DNA from: Portulaca oleracea
Lineage: Eukaryota > Streptophyta > Magnoliopsida > Caryophyllales > Portulacaceae
Reading direction: 5' to 3'
Length of the DNA: 64,000 bases
NCBI GenBank assembly: GCA_029582165.1
Contig: CM055870.1
Location: 52,111,213 to 52,175,212, forward strand
The notes under the pieces were generated by a model. That model saw only the letters and a program-made list of their open reading frames with translations, did no database searches and had not been told where the DNA came from. Positions 34,709-46,473 of the stretch are shown piece by piece; the first letter of the stretch is position 1, and each line of letters begins with the position of its first letter. Made by a program: the position numbers and the translations under genes.

Positions 34709-34780
34709 GGATCCATGGCGCAATGGTAGCGCGTCTGACTCCAGATCAGAAGGTTGCGTGTTCGATTCATGTTGGGTTCA
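34709..34780 (+). tRNA. tRNA-Trp(CCA), unit 5
   Basis: Consensus throughout, with a G-U pair in the T stem (GCGTG/CATGT). One of the best candidates for an active gene. Confidence 0.93.
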
Positions 34781-35770
34781 ATATCCCTATCGAAAATGGA
34801 GCAAGCCTTTTAGTTTTTCCTCCTTCATGTTTCGTTCTCACGTTTTCTTGTTTGTGGATTGGTCTACCACACATTGAAAACAAAACCAGAACACCTGCTA
34901 ATATGAGGCTACGTTTTTAGGATGCACATGCTTATCAAAAAAAGATTTCAAGCGCAGGTTTGTTACTCATGGTTAAGAACTAAATATGAAAACCCCCCTA
35001 TTCGCTTACTGCCATATTGAACTTGGTGAGATGATTACTAACATGTATATTTAATGATTTCAACAATTAGAATGAAAATGAAATTTTCAAAGATGAATCT
35101 ACATACAAGTAGTCATACAAGTGTATATAATGTTACACTACAATGCCACATATCACAAAGGAATACATTGTTATAAAACTCACTGCACACCATGATGCGT
35201 TCATTCAAATACCATAAAATCCATTATAACACGCTCACATCCCAAAGCCAACTCATTTACATACACAAGGTCTGCTTCTCACTTGTTCATAATAGCTAAG
35301 CTTCTAGCATAACCTTAATCTACAAATACCAACTTTTCTCTCTGCCTCCCCCAACCCTTCACACTCCACATTCAAAGTCATCGAGATCATCGACCAAGCC
35401 ATTGTCCATAAATAGGTTTAGACCCTAGGTTCCAGCTGTAGGATTGGTTACCTCTGAAATTATGCGCATGATCTCATCCATGTTTTGCATAGGGTGCTCA
35501 AACTCCTGATATCCATCGTTCATCATGTCCACTTGATCTTATCCTTAAATTATCTCTTCAAGATCCACTGATGTTGTTTCATCTCTGGCATTGTAGTTTT
35601 CTAATAAAACCCAATGTTTGTCCAAGTGTTAGAAGTTCAAATTCAATCTCATATCAGTTGACATAAATTAATGTTTGAAATTTCTACTAGGACCTTTAAT
35701 ACTAGTTACTTGCGTAAGGTTTTAGATCATGAGCCTTGGTTAGGTTTCAATGAATGTAATTAACAAATTA

Positions 35771-35841
35771 GCACTAGTGGTCTAGTGGTGGAATAGTACC
35801 CTGCCACGGTACAGACCCGGGTTCGATTCTCGGCTGGTGCA
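35771..35841 (+). tRNA. tRNA-Gly(GCC), unit 6
   Basis: Intact A box, GCC anticodon, TTCGATT T loop and pairing acceptor stem (one G-U). Followed by a T6 terminator. Confidence 0.93.
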
Positions 35842-35923
35842 CGTATTTTTTCTAACACAAAGGATGTTCACTTTCATTTACTTATTTTGTACGGGATAAT
35901 TTTGTAAGACAATTAAACAATAA

Positions 35924-35994
35924 GGATCCATGGCGCAATGGTAGAATAGTACCCTGCCACGGTACAGACCCGTGATCGATTCTTGGTTGGTGCA
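35924..35994 (+). pseudogene. Hybrid gene: tRNA-Trp 5' end joined to tRNA-Gly 3' part
   Basis: Begins GGATCCATGGCGCAATGGTAG (Trp up to the D loop) and continues AATAGTACCC... to GGTTGGTGCA (Gly, GCC anticodon). The switch lies in GGTAG, shared by both genes. The two acceptor strands come from different tRNAs and do not pair properly. It lies between the Gly and Trp genes of unit 6. Confidence 0.9.
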
Positions 35995-36076
35995 ATTATT
36001 TTTTCTAACACAAAGGATGTTCGCTTTCATTTACTTATTTTGTATGGGATAATTTTGTGAGACAATTAAACAATAA

Positions 36077-36148
36077 GGATCCATGGCGCAATGGTAGCGC
36101 GTCTGATTCCAGATCAGAAGGTTGCGTGTTCGATTCACGTTGGGTTCA
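36077..36148 (+). tRNA. tRNA-Trp(CCA), unit 6
   Basis: CCA anticodon, one loop change (T at position 32), otherwise consensus. The usual spacer just after the gene (ATATCCCTATCG...) is deleted, which places TTTCCTCC directly behind it and alters the terminator. Confidence 0.92.
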
Positions 36149-37100
36149 ATTTCCTCCATGTTTCGTTCTCACGTTTTCATGTTTGTGGATTGGTCTACCA
36201 CACATTGAAAACAAAACCAGAACACCTGCTAATATGAGGCTACGTTTTTAGCATGCACATGCTTATCAAAAAAAGATTTAAAGCGCAACTTTGTTACTCA
36301 TGGTTAAGAATTAAATATGAAAACCCCGCTATTCGCTTACTGCCGTATTGAACTTGGTGAGATGATTACTAACGTGTACATTTAATGATTTCAACAATTA
36401 GATGGAAAATAAAATTTTTAACGATGAATCTACATACAAGTAGTCATACAAGTGTATATAATGTTACACTACAATGCCACATATCACAAAGGAATACATT
36501 GTTATAAAGCTCACTGCACACCATGATGCATTCATACAAATACCATAAAATCCATTATAACACGCTCACATCCCAAAGCCAACTCAATTACATACACAAG
36601 GTCTGCTTCTCACTTGTTTATAATAGCTAAGTTTCTAGTATAACCTTAATCTACAAATACCAACTTTTTCTCTGCCTCCCCCAACCCTTCACAATCCACT
36701 TTCAAAGTTGTCGAGCTCTTCGACCAAGCCATCGTCCATAAATAGGTTTAGAGCCTTGGTTCCAGCTGTAGGATTGGTTGCCTCTGAAATTATGCGCATG
36801 ATCTCATCCATGTTTTGCATAGGCTACTCAAACTCCTGATATCCATCGTTCATCATGTCGACTTGATCTTATCCTTAAATGATCTCTTTAAGATCCACTG
36901 ATGTTGTTTCATCTCTAGCATTGTAGTTCTCTAATAAAACCAAATTTTTGTCCAAGTGTTAGGAGTTCAAATTCAATCTCATATCAGTTGACATAAATTA
37001 ATGTTTGAAATTTCTACTAGGACCTTTAATATTAGTTCCTTGCTTAAGGTTTTAGATTATGAGCCTTGGTTAGGGTTCAATGAATTTAATTAACAAATTA

Positions 37101-37158
37101 GCACTAGCGCGTCTGACTCCAGATCAGAAGGTTGCGTGTTCGATTAACGTTGGGTTCA
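37101..37158 (+). pseudogene. Hybrid gene: tRNA-Gly 5' end joined to tRNA-Trp 3' part
   Basis: GCACTAG (Gly acceptor strand) runs directly into CGCGTCTGACTCCAGATC (Trp, CCA anticodon) and on to the Trp 3' end; 58 bases in all. A deletion joined the two at a shared TAG and removed the rest of the Gly gene, the gap and the Trp 5' end. It is the opposite arrangement to the hybrids at 35924 and 45350. Confidence 0.9.
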
Positions 37159-38138
37159 ATATCCCTAATGAAAATGGAGCAAGCCTTTTAGTTTTTCCTC
37201 CTTCATGTTTCGTTCTCACGTTTTCTTGTTTGTGGATTGGTCTACCACACATTGAAAACAAAACTAGAACACTTGCTAATATGAGGCTACCTTTTTAGCA
37301 TGCACATGCTTATCAAGAAAAGATTTTAAGCGCAACTTTGTTACTCATGGTTAAGAACTAAATATGAAAACCCCGCTATTCGCTTACTACCGTATTGAAC
37401 TTGGTGAGATGATTACTAACGTGTACATTTAATGATTTCAACAATTAGAGTGAAAATGAAATTTTCAAAGATGAATCTACATACAAGTAGTCATACAAGT
37501 GTATATAATGTTACACTACAATGCCACATATCACAAAGGAATACATTGTTATAAAGCTCACTGCACACCATGATGCGATCATTCAAATACCATAAAATCC
37601 ATTATAACACGCTCACATCGCAAAGCCAACTGAATTACATACACAAGGTCTGCTTCTCACTTGTTTATAATAGTTAAGCTTCTAGTATAACCTTAATCTA
37701 AAAAAATACCAACTTTTCTCTCTGCCTCCCCGAACCCTTCACACTCCACATTCAAAGTCATCGAGATCTTCGACCAATCCATCGTCCATAACTAGGTTTA
37801 GAGCTTAGGACCCAACTGGAGGATTGGTTGCCTCTGAAATTATGCGCATGATCTCATCCATGTTTTGCATAGGCTGCTCAAACTCCTAATATCCATCGTC
37901 CATCATCTCCACTTAATCTTATCCTTAAATAATCTCTTCAAGATCCACTGATGTTGCTTTATCTCAGGCATTGTAGTTCTCTAATAAAACCCAATGTTTG
38001 TCCAAGTGTTAGGAGTTCAAATTCAATCTCACATTAATGTTTGAGAAATATATACTAGGAACATTTATATTAGTTATATGCTTCGAATTTTAGAACATCA
38101 GCCTTGGTTAGCATTCAATGAATGTAATTAACCAATTA

Positions 38139-38209
38139 GCTCCAGTGGTCAAGTGGTAGAATAGTACCTTTCCACGATACAGACCCGTGATCGATTCTCG
38201 GTTGGTGCA
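38139..38209 (+). tRNA. Gly-type tRNA with UCC anticodon, unit 8
   Basis: The anticodon loop TTTCCAC gives UCC, still a glycine anticodon but for GGA/GGG codons. The anticodon stem has one C-A mismatch, the acceptor has GCTCCAG (one mismatch) and the T loop is ATCGATT. Confidence 0.72.
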
Positions 38210-38291
38210 ATTATTTTTTCTAACACAAAGGATGTTCACTTTCATTTACTTATTTTGTACGGGATAATTTTGTGAGACAATTAAACAATAA

Positions 38292-38363
38292 GGATCCATG
38301 GCGCCATGGTAGCGCGTTTGACTCCAGATCAGAAGGTCGAGTGTTCGATTCACGTTGGGTTCA
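38292..38363 (+). tRNA. tRNA-Trp(CCA), unit 8
   Basis: CCA anticodon. Changes in the D loop (CCATGG), variable loop and T stem (GAGTG). Anticodon stem pairs with one G-U. Confidence 0.82.
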
Positions 38364-39340
38364 ATATCCCTATCGAAAATGGATCAAACATTTTTGTTTT
38401 TCCTCCTTCATGTTTCGTTCTCACGTTTTCTTGTTTGTGGATTGGTGTACCACACATTGAAAACAAAACTAGAACACATGCTAATATGAGGCTACCTTTT
38501 TAGCATGCACATGCTTATCAAAAAATGATTTCAAGAGCAACTTTGTTACTCATGGTTAAGAACTATATATGAAAACCCCGCTATTCGCTTACTGCCGTAT
38601 TGAACTTGGTGAGATGATTACTAACGTGTACATTTAATGATTTCAACAATTAGAATGAAAATGAAATTTTCAAAGATGAATCCACATACAAGTAGTCATA
38701 CAAGTGTATATAATGTTACACTACAATGCAACATATCACGAAGGAATACATTGTTATAAACCTCACTGCACACCATGATGCGTTCATTCAAATACCATAA
38801 ATCCATTGTAACACGCTCACATCCCAAAGCCAACTCAATTACACACACAAGGTCTGCTTCTCACTTGTTTATAATAGCTAAGCTTCTAGTATAACCTTAA
38901 TCTACAAATACCAACTTTTCTCTCTGCCTCCCCCAACCCTTCACACTCCACATTCAAAATCATCGAGATCTTCGACCAAGCCATCGTTCAAAAATAGGAT
39001 TAGAGCCTAGGTTCTAGCTGTAGGATTGGTTGCCTCTGAAATTATGCGCATGATCTCATCCATGTTTTACATAGGCTGCACAAACTCCTGATATCCATCG
39101 TTCATCATGTCCACTTGATCTTATCCTTAAATGAACTCTTCAAGATCCAATGATGTTGCTTTATCTTTGGCATTGTAGTTCTCTAATAAAACCTAATGTT
39201 GGTCCAAATGTTAGGAGTTCCAATTCAATCTCATATTAATGTTTGAGAAATTAATACTAGGACCTTTTATATTAGTCACTTGCTTCGGGTTTTAGATCAT
39301 CAGCCCTTGTTAGTTTTCAATGAATGTAATTAACCAATTA

Positions 39341-39411
39341 GCACCTGTAGTCTAATTGTAGAATAGTACCCTGCCACGGTACACACCCGTGATCGATTCT
39401 CGGTTGGTGCA
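39341..39411 (+). tRNA. tRNA-Gly(GCC), unit 9, A and B boxes altered
   Basis: GCC anticodon. The A box reads TAGTCTAATTG instead of TGGTCTAGTGG and the T loop reads ATCGATT, so transcription is doubtful. Confidence 0.75.
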
Positions 39412-39492
39412 ATTATTTTTCTAACACAAAGGATGTTCACTTTCATTTACTTATTTTGTACGGGATAATTTTGTGAGACAATTACACAATAA

Positions 39493-39564
39493 GGATCCAT
39501 GGCGCAATGGTAGCGCGTCTGACTCCAGATCAGAAGGTTGCATGTTCGATTCACGTTGGGTTGA
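39493..39564 (+). tRNA. tRNA-Trp(CCA), unit 9
   Basis: CCA anticodon. A-C mismatch in the T stem (GCATG/CACGT), and the 3' end GGGTTGA breaks the first acceptor pair. Confidence 0.82.
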
Positions 39565-40542
39565 ATATCCCTATACAAAATGGATCAAGAATTTTAGTTT
39601 TTCCTCCGTCATGTTTCGTTCTCACGTTTTCTTGTTTGTGGATTGGTCTACCACACATTGAAAACAAAACCAGAACACCTGCTAATATGAGGCTACCTTT
39701 TTAGCATGCACATGCTTATCAAAAAATGATTTCAAGTGCAACTTTGTTACTCATGGTTAAGAATTAAATATGAAAACCCCGCTATTCGCTTACTGCCGTA
39801 TTAAACTTGGTGAGATGATTACTAACGTGTACATTTAATGATTTCAACAATTAGATGGAAAATAAAATTTTTAACGATGAATCTACATACAAGTAGTCAT
39901 ACAAGTGTATATAATGTTACACTACAATGCCACATATCACAAAGGAATACATTGTTATAATGCTCACTGCATACCATGATGCGTTCATTCAAATACCATA
40001 TAATCCATTATAACACGCTCACATCCCAAAGCCAACTCAATTACATACACAAGGTCTGCTTCTCACTTGTTTATAATAGCTAAGCTTCTAGTATAACCTT
40101 AATCTACAAATACCAACTTTTCTCTCTGCCTCCCCCAACACTTCACATTCCACATTCAAAGTCATCGAGATCTTCGACCAAGCCATCGTTCATAAATAGG
40201 ATTAGAGCCTAGGTTCCAGCTGTAGGATTGGTTGCCTCTGAAATTATGCGCATGATCTCATCCATGTTTTGCATAGGCTGCACAAACTCCTGATATCCAT
40301 CGTTCATCATGTCCACTTGATCTTATCCTTAAATGAACTCTTCAAGATCCAATGATGATGCTTTATCTTTGGCATTGTAGTTCTCTAATAAAACCCAATG
40401 TTTGTCCAAATGTTAGGAGTTCAAATTCAATCTCATATTAATGTTTGAGAAATTTATACTAGGACCTTTGATATTAGTCACTTGCTTCGGGTTTTAGATC
40501 ATCAGCCCTTGTTAGTTTTCAATGAATGTAATTAACCAATTA

Positions 40543-40613
40543 GCACCAGTGGTCTAATTGTAGAATAGTACCCTGCCACAGTACAGACCCGTGATCGATT
40601 CTCGGTTTGTGCA
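40543..40613 (+). tRNA. tRNA-Gly(GCC), unit 10, altered
   Basis: GCC anticodon with a C-A mismatch at the loop edge (GTACC/AGTAC). D loop changed (TAATTGTAG), T loop ATCGATT, and one acceptor-stem mismatch. Confidence 0.72.
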
Positions 40614-40695
40614 ATTATTTTTTCTAACACAAAGTATGTTCACTTTCATTTACTTATTTTGTACGGGATAATTTTGTGAGACAATTAAACAATAA

Positions 40696-40767
40696 GGATC
40701 CATGGCGCAATGGTAGCGCGTCTGACGCCAGATCAGAAGGTTGCGTGTTCGATTCACGTTGGGTTCA
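40696..40767 (+). tRNA. tRNA-Trp(CCA), unit 10, U33 lost
   Basis: All arms match the consensus except that the invariant T at position 33 before the anticodon is G (GACGCCAGATC). This would disturb the anticodon turn. Confidence 0.88.
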
Positions 40768-41745
40768 ATATCCCTATCGAAAATGGATCAAGAATTTTAG
40801 TTTTTCCTCCTTCATGTTTCGTTCTCACGTTTTCTTGTTTGTGGATTGGTCTACCACACATTGAAAACAAAACCAGAACACCTGCTAATATGAGGCTACC
40901 TTTTTAGCATGCACATGCTTATCAAAAAAAGATTTCAAGTGCAACTTTGTTACTCATGGTTAAGAATTAAATATGAAAACCCCGCTATTCGCTTACTGCC
41001 GTATTAAACTTGGTGAGATGATTACTAACGTGTACATTTAATGATTTCAACAATTACATGGAAAATAAAATTTTTAACGATGAATCAACATACAAGTAGT
41101 CATACAAGTGTATATAATGTTACACTACATTGCCACATATCACAAAGAAATACATTGTTATAATGCTCACTGCATACCATGATGCGTTCATTCAAATACC
41201 ATATAATCCATTATAACACGCTCACATCCCAAAGCCAACTCAATTACATACACAAGGTCTGCTTCTCACTTGTTTATAATAGCTAAGCTTTTAGTATAAC
41301 CTTAATCTACAAATACCAACTTTTCTCTCTGCCTCCCCCAACACTCCACACTCCACATTCAAAGTCATCGAGATCTTTGACCAAGCCATCGTTCATAAAT
41401 AGGATTAGAGCCTAGGTTCTAGCTGTAGGATTGGTTGCCTCTGAAATTATGCGCATGATCTCATCCATGTTTTGCATAGGCTGCACAAACTCCTGATTTC
41501 CATCGTTCATCATGTCCACTTGATCTTATCCTTAAATGAACTCTTAAAGATCCAATGATGTTGCTTTATCTTTGGCATTGTTGTTCTCTAATAAAACCCA
41601 ATGTTTATCCAAATGTTAGGAGTTCAAATTCAATCTCATATTAATGTTTGAGAAATTTATACTAGGACCTTTTATATTAGTCACTTGCTTCGGGTTATAG
41701 ATCATCAACCCTTGTTAGTTTTCAATGAATGTAATTAACCAATTA

Positions 41746-41816
41746 GCACCAGTAGTCTAATTGTAGAATTGTACCCTGCCACGGTACAGACCCGTGATCG
41801 ATTCTCGGTTGGTGCA
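41746..41816 (+). tRNA. tRNA-Gly(GCC), unit 11, A and B boxes altered
   Basis: Like unit 9: GCC anticodon, A box TAGTCTAATTG, T loop ATCGATT, and AATTG before the anticodon stem. Confidence 0.74.
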
Positions 41817-41898
41817 ATTATTTTTTCTAACACAAAGGATGTTCACTTTCATTTACTTATTTTGTACAGGATAATTTTGTGAGACAATTAAACAATAA

Positions 41899-41970
41899 GG
41901 ATCCATGGCGCAATGGTAGCGCGTCTGACTCTAGATTAGAAGGTTGCGTGTTCGATTCACGTAGGGTTCA
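41899..41970 (+). tRNA. tRNA-Trp body with CUA (amber) anticodon, unit 11
   Basis: 72 bases with intact D arm, intact T arm (GCGTG TTCGATT CACGT) and intact A and B boxes. The anticodon loop reads CTCTAGA, so the anticodon is CUA, complementary to the UAG stop codon. The anticodon stem still pairs with one G-U (TCTGA/TTAGA). The only other flaw is an A-A mismatch at the base of the acceptor stem. Upstream CAA and downstream T tracts are present. What it is charged with, or whether it is expressed, cannot be seen. Confidence 0.88.
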
Positions 41971-42957
41971 ATATCCCTATCGAAAATGGATCAAGCATTT
42001 TAGTTTTTCCTCCTTCATGTTTCGTCCTCACGTTTTCTTGTTTGTGGATTGGTCTACCACACATTAAAAACAAAACCAGAACACCTGCTAATATGAGGCT
42101 ACGTTTTTAGCATGCACATGCTTATCAAAAAAAGATTTCAAGCGCAGCTTTGTTACTCATGGTTAGGAACTAAATATGAAAACCTCGCTATTCGCTTACT
42201 GCCATATTGAACTTGGTGAGATGATTACTAACATGTACATTTAATGATTGTAACAATTAGAATGAAAATGAAATTTTCAAAGATGAATCTACATACAAGT
42301 AGTCATACAAGTGTATATAATGTTACACTACAATGCCACATATCACAAAGGAATACATTGTTACAAACCTCACTGCACACCATGAAGGGTTTATTCAAGT
42401 ACCATAAAATCCATTATAACACGCTCACATCCCAAAGCCAACTCAATTACATACACAAGGTCTGCTTCTCACTTGTTCATAATAGCTAAGCTTCTAGTAT
42501 AACCTTAATCTACAAATACCAAGTTTTCTCTCTACCTCCCCCAACCCTTCACACTCCACATTCAAAGTCGTCGAGATCTTCGACCAAGCCATCGTCCATA
42601 AATAGGTTTAGATTCTAGGTTCCAGCTGCAGGATTGGTTGCCTATGAAATTATGCGGTACTCATCCATGGTTTGCATAGGCTGCTCAAAATCCTGATATC
42701 CATTGTTCATCATGTCCACTTGATCTTATCCGTAAATGATCTCTTCAAGATCCACTGATGTTGTTTCATCTCTGGCATTGTAGTTCTCTAATAAAACCCA
42801 ATATTTGTCCAAGTGTTACAAGTTCAAATTCAATCTCATATCAGTTGACATAAATTAATGTTTGAAATTTCTACAAGGACCTTTAATATTAGTTACTTGC
42901 TTAAGGTTTTAGATCATGAGCCTTGGATAGGTTTCAATGAATGTAATTAACAAATTA

Positions 42958-43028
42958 GCACTAGTGGTCTACTGGTAGAATAGTACCCTGCCACGGTACA
43001 GACCCGGGTTCGATTCCCGGCTGGTGCA
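42958..43028 (+). tRNA. tRNA-Gly(GCC), unit 12, near consensus
   Basis: The best-preserved T arm of the array (CCGGG TTCGATT CCCGG), GCC anticodon, full anticodon stem. One D-loop change (ACTGGTAG). Unusually, the T6 terminator is replaced by CATTATTCC; the next T4 run is at 43072-43075. Confidence 0.93.
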
Positions 43029-43110
43029 AGCATTATTCCTAACACAAAGGATGTTCACTTTCATTTACTTATTTTGTACGGGATTATTTTGTGAGACAAT
43101 TAAACAATAA

Positions 43111-43182
43111 GGATCCATGGCGCAATTGTAGCGCGTCAGACTCCAGATCAGAAGGTTGCATGTTCGATTCATGTTGGGTTCA
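43111..43182 (+). tRNA. tRNA-Trp(CCA), unit 12
   Basis: CCA anticodon. The T stem carries a paired change (A-U in place of G-C: GCATG/CATGT). D loop AATTGTAG and one A-A mismatch in the anticodon stem weaken it. Confidence 0.83.
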
Positions 43183-44135
43183 ATATCCGTATAGAAAATG
43201 GATCAAGAATTTTAGTTTTTCCTCCTTCATGTTTCGTTCTCACGTTTTCTTGTTTGTGGATTGGTCTACCACACATTGAAAACAAAACCAGAACACCTGC
43301 TAATTTGAGGCTACGTTTTTAGCATACACATGCTTATCAAAAAAAGATTTCAAGCGCAAATTTGTTACTCATGGTTAAGAACTAAATATGAAAACCCCGC
43401 TATTCGCTTACTGTCGTATTGAACTTGGTGTGATGATTACTAACGTGTACATTTAATGATTTCAACAATTAGAAGGAAAATAAAATTTTTAACGATGAAT
43501 ATACATACAAGTAGTCATACAAGTGTATATAATGTTACACTACAATGCCACATATCACAAAGGAATACATTGTTATAATGCTCACTGCATACCATGATGC
43601 GTTCATTCAAATACCATATAATCCATTATAACACGCTCACATCCCAAAGCCAACTCAATTACATACACAAGGTCTGCTTCTCACTTGTTTATAATAGCTA
43701 AGCTTCTAGTATAACCTTAATCTACAAATACCAACTTTTCTCTCTGCCTCCCCCAACCCTTCACACTCTACATTCAAAGTCATCGAGATCTTTGACCAAA
43801 CCATCGTCCATAAATAGGTTTAGAGCTTAGGACCCAACTAGAGGATTGGTTACCTCTGAAATTATGCGCATGATCTCATCCATGTTTTGCATAAGGCTCT
43901 CAAACTCCTGATATCCATCGTCCATCATGTCCACTTGATCTTATCCTTGAATAATCTCTTCAAGATCCACTGATGTTGCTTTATCTCTAGCATTGTAGTT
44001 CTCTAATAAAACCCAATGTTTGTCCAAGTGTTAGGAGTTCAAATTCAATCTCACATTAATGTTTGAGAAATTTATACTAGGACCTTTTATATTAGTCACT
44101 TGCTTCGGGTTGCGTGTGAGACAATTAAACAATAA

Positions 44136-44207
44136 GGATCCATGGCGCAATGGTAGCGCGTCTGACTCCAGATTAGAAGGTTGCGTGTTCGATTCACGTT
44201 GGGTTCA
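44136..44207 (+). tRNA. tRNA-Trp(CCA), unit 13, Gly partner deleted
   Basis: Consensus tRNA-Trp with one G-U in the anticodon stem. The Gly gene that should lie 153 bases upstream is missing: the spacer word CTTCGGGTT runs straight into GCGTGTGAGACAATTAAAC just before the Trp gene. Confidence 0.92.
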
Positions 44208-45196
44208 ATATCCCTATCGAAAATGGATCAAGCATTTTAGTTTTTCCTCCTTCATGTTTCGTTCTCACGTTTTCTTGTTTGTGGATTGGTCTACCACACA
44301 TTGAAAACAAAACAAGAACACCTGCTATATAAGGCTACGTTTTTAGCATGTACATGCTTATCAGAAAAAGATATCAAGCGCAACTTTGTTACTCATGGTT
44401 AATAACTAAATATGAAAACCCCGCTATTCGCTTACTGCTATATTGAACTTGGTGAGATGATTACTAACATGTACATTTAATGATTTCAACAATTAGAATG
44501 AAAATGAAATTTTCAAAGATGAATCTACATACAAGTAGTCATACAAGTGTATATAATGTTACACTACAATGCCACATATCACAAAGGAATACATTGTTAT
44601 AAACCTCACTGCACACCATGATGCGTTCATTCAAATACCATAAAATCCATTATAACACGCTCACATCCCAAAGCCAACTCATTTACATACACAAAGTCTG
44701 CTTCTCACTTGTTCATAATAGCTAAGCTTCTAGCATAACCTTAATCTACAAATACCAACTTTTCTCTCTGCCTCCCCTAACCCTTCACACTCCACATTCA
44801 AAGTCATCGAGATCATCGATCAAGCCATCGTCCATAAATAGGTTTAGACCCTAGGTTCCAGTTGTAGGATTGGTTACCTCTGAAATTAGGCGCATGATCT
44901 CATCTATGTTTTGCATAGGGTGCTCAAACTCCTGATATCCATCGTTCATCATGTCCACTTGATCTTATCCTTAAATTATCTCTTCAAGATCCACTGATGT
45001 TGTTTCATCTCTGGCATTGTAGTTTTCTAATAAAACCCAATGTTTGTCCAAGTGTTAGGAGTTCAAATTCAATCTCATATCAGTTGACATAAATTAATGT
45101 TTGAAATTTCTACTAGGACCTTTAATACTAGTTACTTGCGTAAGGTTTTAGATCATGAGCCTTGGTTAGGTTTCAATGAATGTAATTAACAAATTA

Positions 45197-45267
45197 GCAC
45201 TAGTGGTCTAGTGGTGGAATAGTACCCTGCCACGGTACAGACCCGGGTTCGATTCTCGGCTGGTGCA
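45197..45267 (+). tRNA. tRNA-Gly(GCC), unit 14
   Basis: Same sequence type as unit 6: intact TTCGATT loop, GCC anticodon, T6 terminator. Confidence 0.93.
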
Positions 45268-45349
45268 CGTATTTTTTCTAACACAAAGGATGTTCACTTT
45301 CATTTACTTATTTTGTACGGGATAATTTTGTAAGACAATTAAACAATAA

Positions 45350-45420
45350 GGATCCATGGCGCAAGGGTAGAATAGTACCCTGCCACGGTACAGACCCGTG
45401 ATCGATTCTCGGTTGGTGCA
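45350..45420 (+). pseudogene. Hybrid gene: tRNA-Trp 5' end joined to tRNA-Gly 3' part, second copy
   Basis: Same junction and neighbours as 35924-35994, 9426 bases away, with AAGGGTAG in place of AATGGTAG. It was therefore copied by a longer duplication rather than made twice. Confidence 0.9.
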
Positions 45421-45502
45421 ATTATTTTTTCTAACACAAAGGATGTTCACTTTCATTTACTTATTTTGTACGGGATAATTTTGTGAGACAATTAAACAAT
45501 AA

Positions 45503-45574
45503 GGATCCATGGCGCAATGGTAGCGAGTCTGACTCCAGATCAGAAGGTTGCGTGTTCGATTCTCGTTGGGTTCA
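45503..45574 (+). tRNA. tRNA-Trp(CCA), unit 14
   Basis: CCA anticodon, one D-stem change (GCGA) and one T-stem mismatch (CTCGT). It shares the downstream spacer deletion with unit 6. Confidence 0.85.
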
Positions 45575-46473
45575 ATTTCCTCCATGTTTCGTTCTCACGT
45601 TTTCATGTTTGTGGATTGGTCTACCACACATTGAAAACAAAACCAGAACACCTGCTAATATGAGGCTACCTTTTTAGCATGCACATGCTTATCAAAAAAA
45701 GATTTCAAGCGTAACTTTGTTACTCATGGTTAAGAATTAAATATGAAAACCCCGCTATTCGCTTACTGCCGTATTGAACTTGGTGAGATGATTACTAACG
45801 TGTACATTTAATGATTTCAACAGTTAGATGGAAAATAAAATTTTTAACGATGAATCTACATACAAGTAGTCATACAAGTGTATATAATGTTACACTACAA
45901 TGCCACATATCATAAAGGAATACATTGTTATAAAGCTCACTGCACACCATGATGCGTTCATTCAAATACCATAAAATCCATTATAACACGCTCACATCGC
46001 AAAGCCAACTGAATTACATACACAAGGTCTGCTTCTCACTTGTTTATAATAGTTAAGCTTCTAGTATAACCTTAATCTAAAAAAATACCAACTTTTCTCT
46101 CTGCCTCCCCGAACCCTTCACACTCCACATTCAAAGTCATCGAGATCTTCGACTAATCCATCGTCCATAACTATGTTTAGAGCTTAGGACCCAACTGGAG
46201 GATTGGGTTCCTCTGAAATTATGCGCATGATCTCATCCATGTTTTGCATAGGCTGCTCAAACTCCTGATATCCATCGTCCATCATGTCCACTTGATCTTA
46301 TCCTTAAATAATCTCTTCAAGATCCACTGATGTTGCTTTATATCTGGCATTGTAGTTCTCTAATAAAACTCAATGTTTGTCCAAGTGTTAGGAGCTCAAA
46401 TTCAATTTCACATTAATGTTTGAGAAATTTATACTAGGACCTTTTATATTATTTACTTGCTTCGGGTTTTAGA

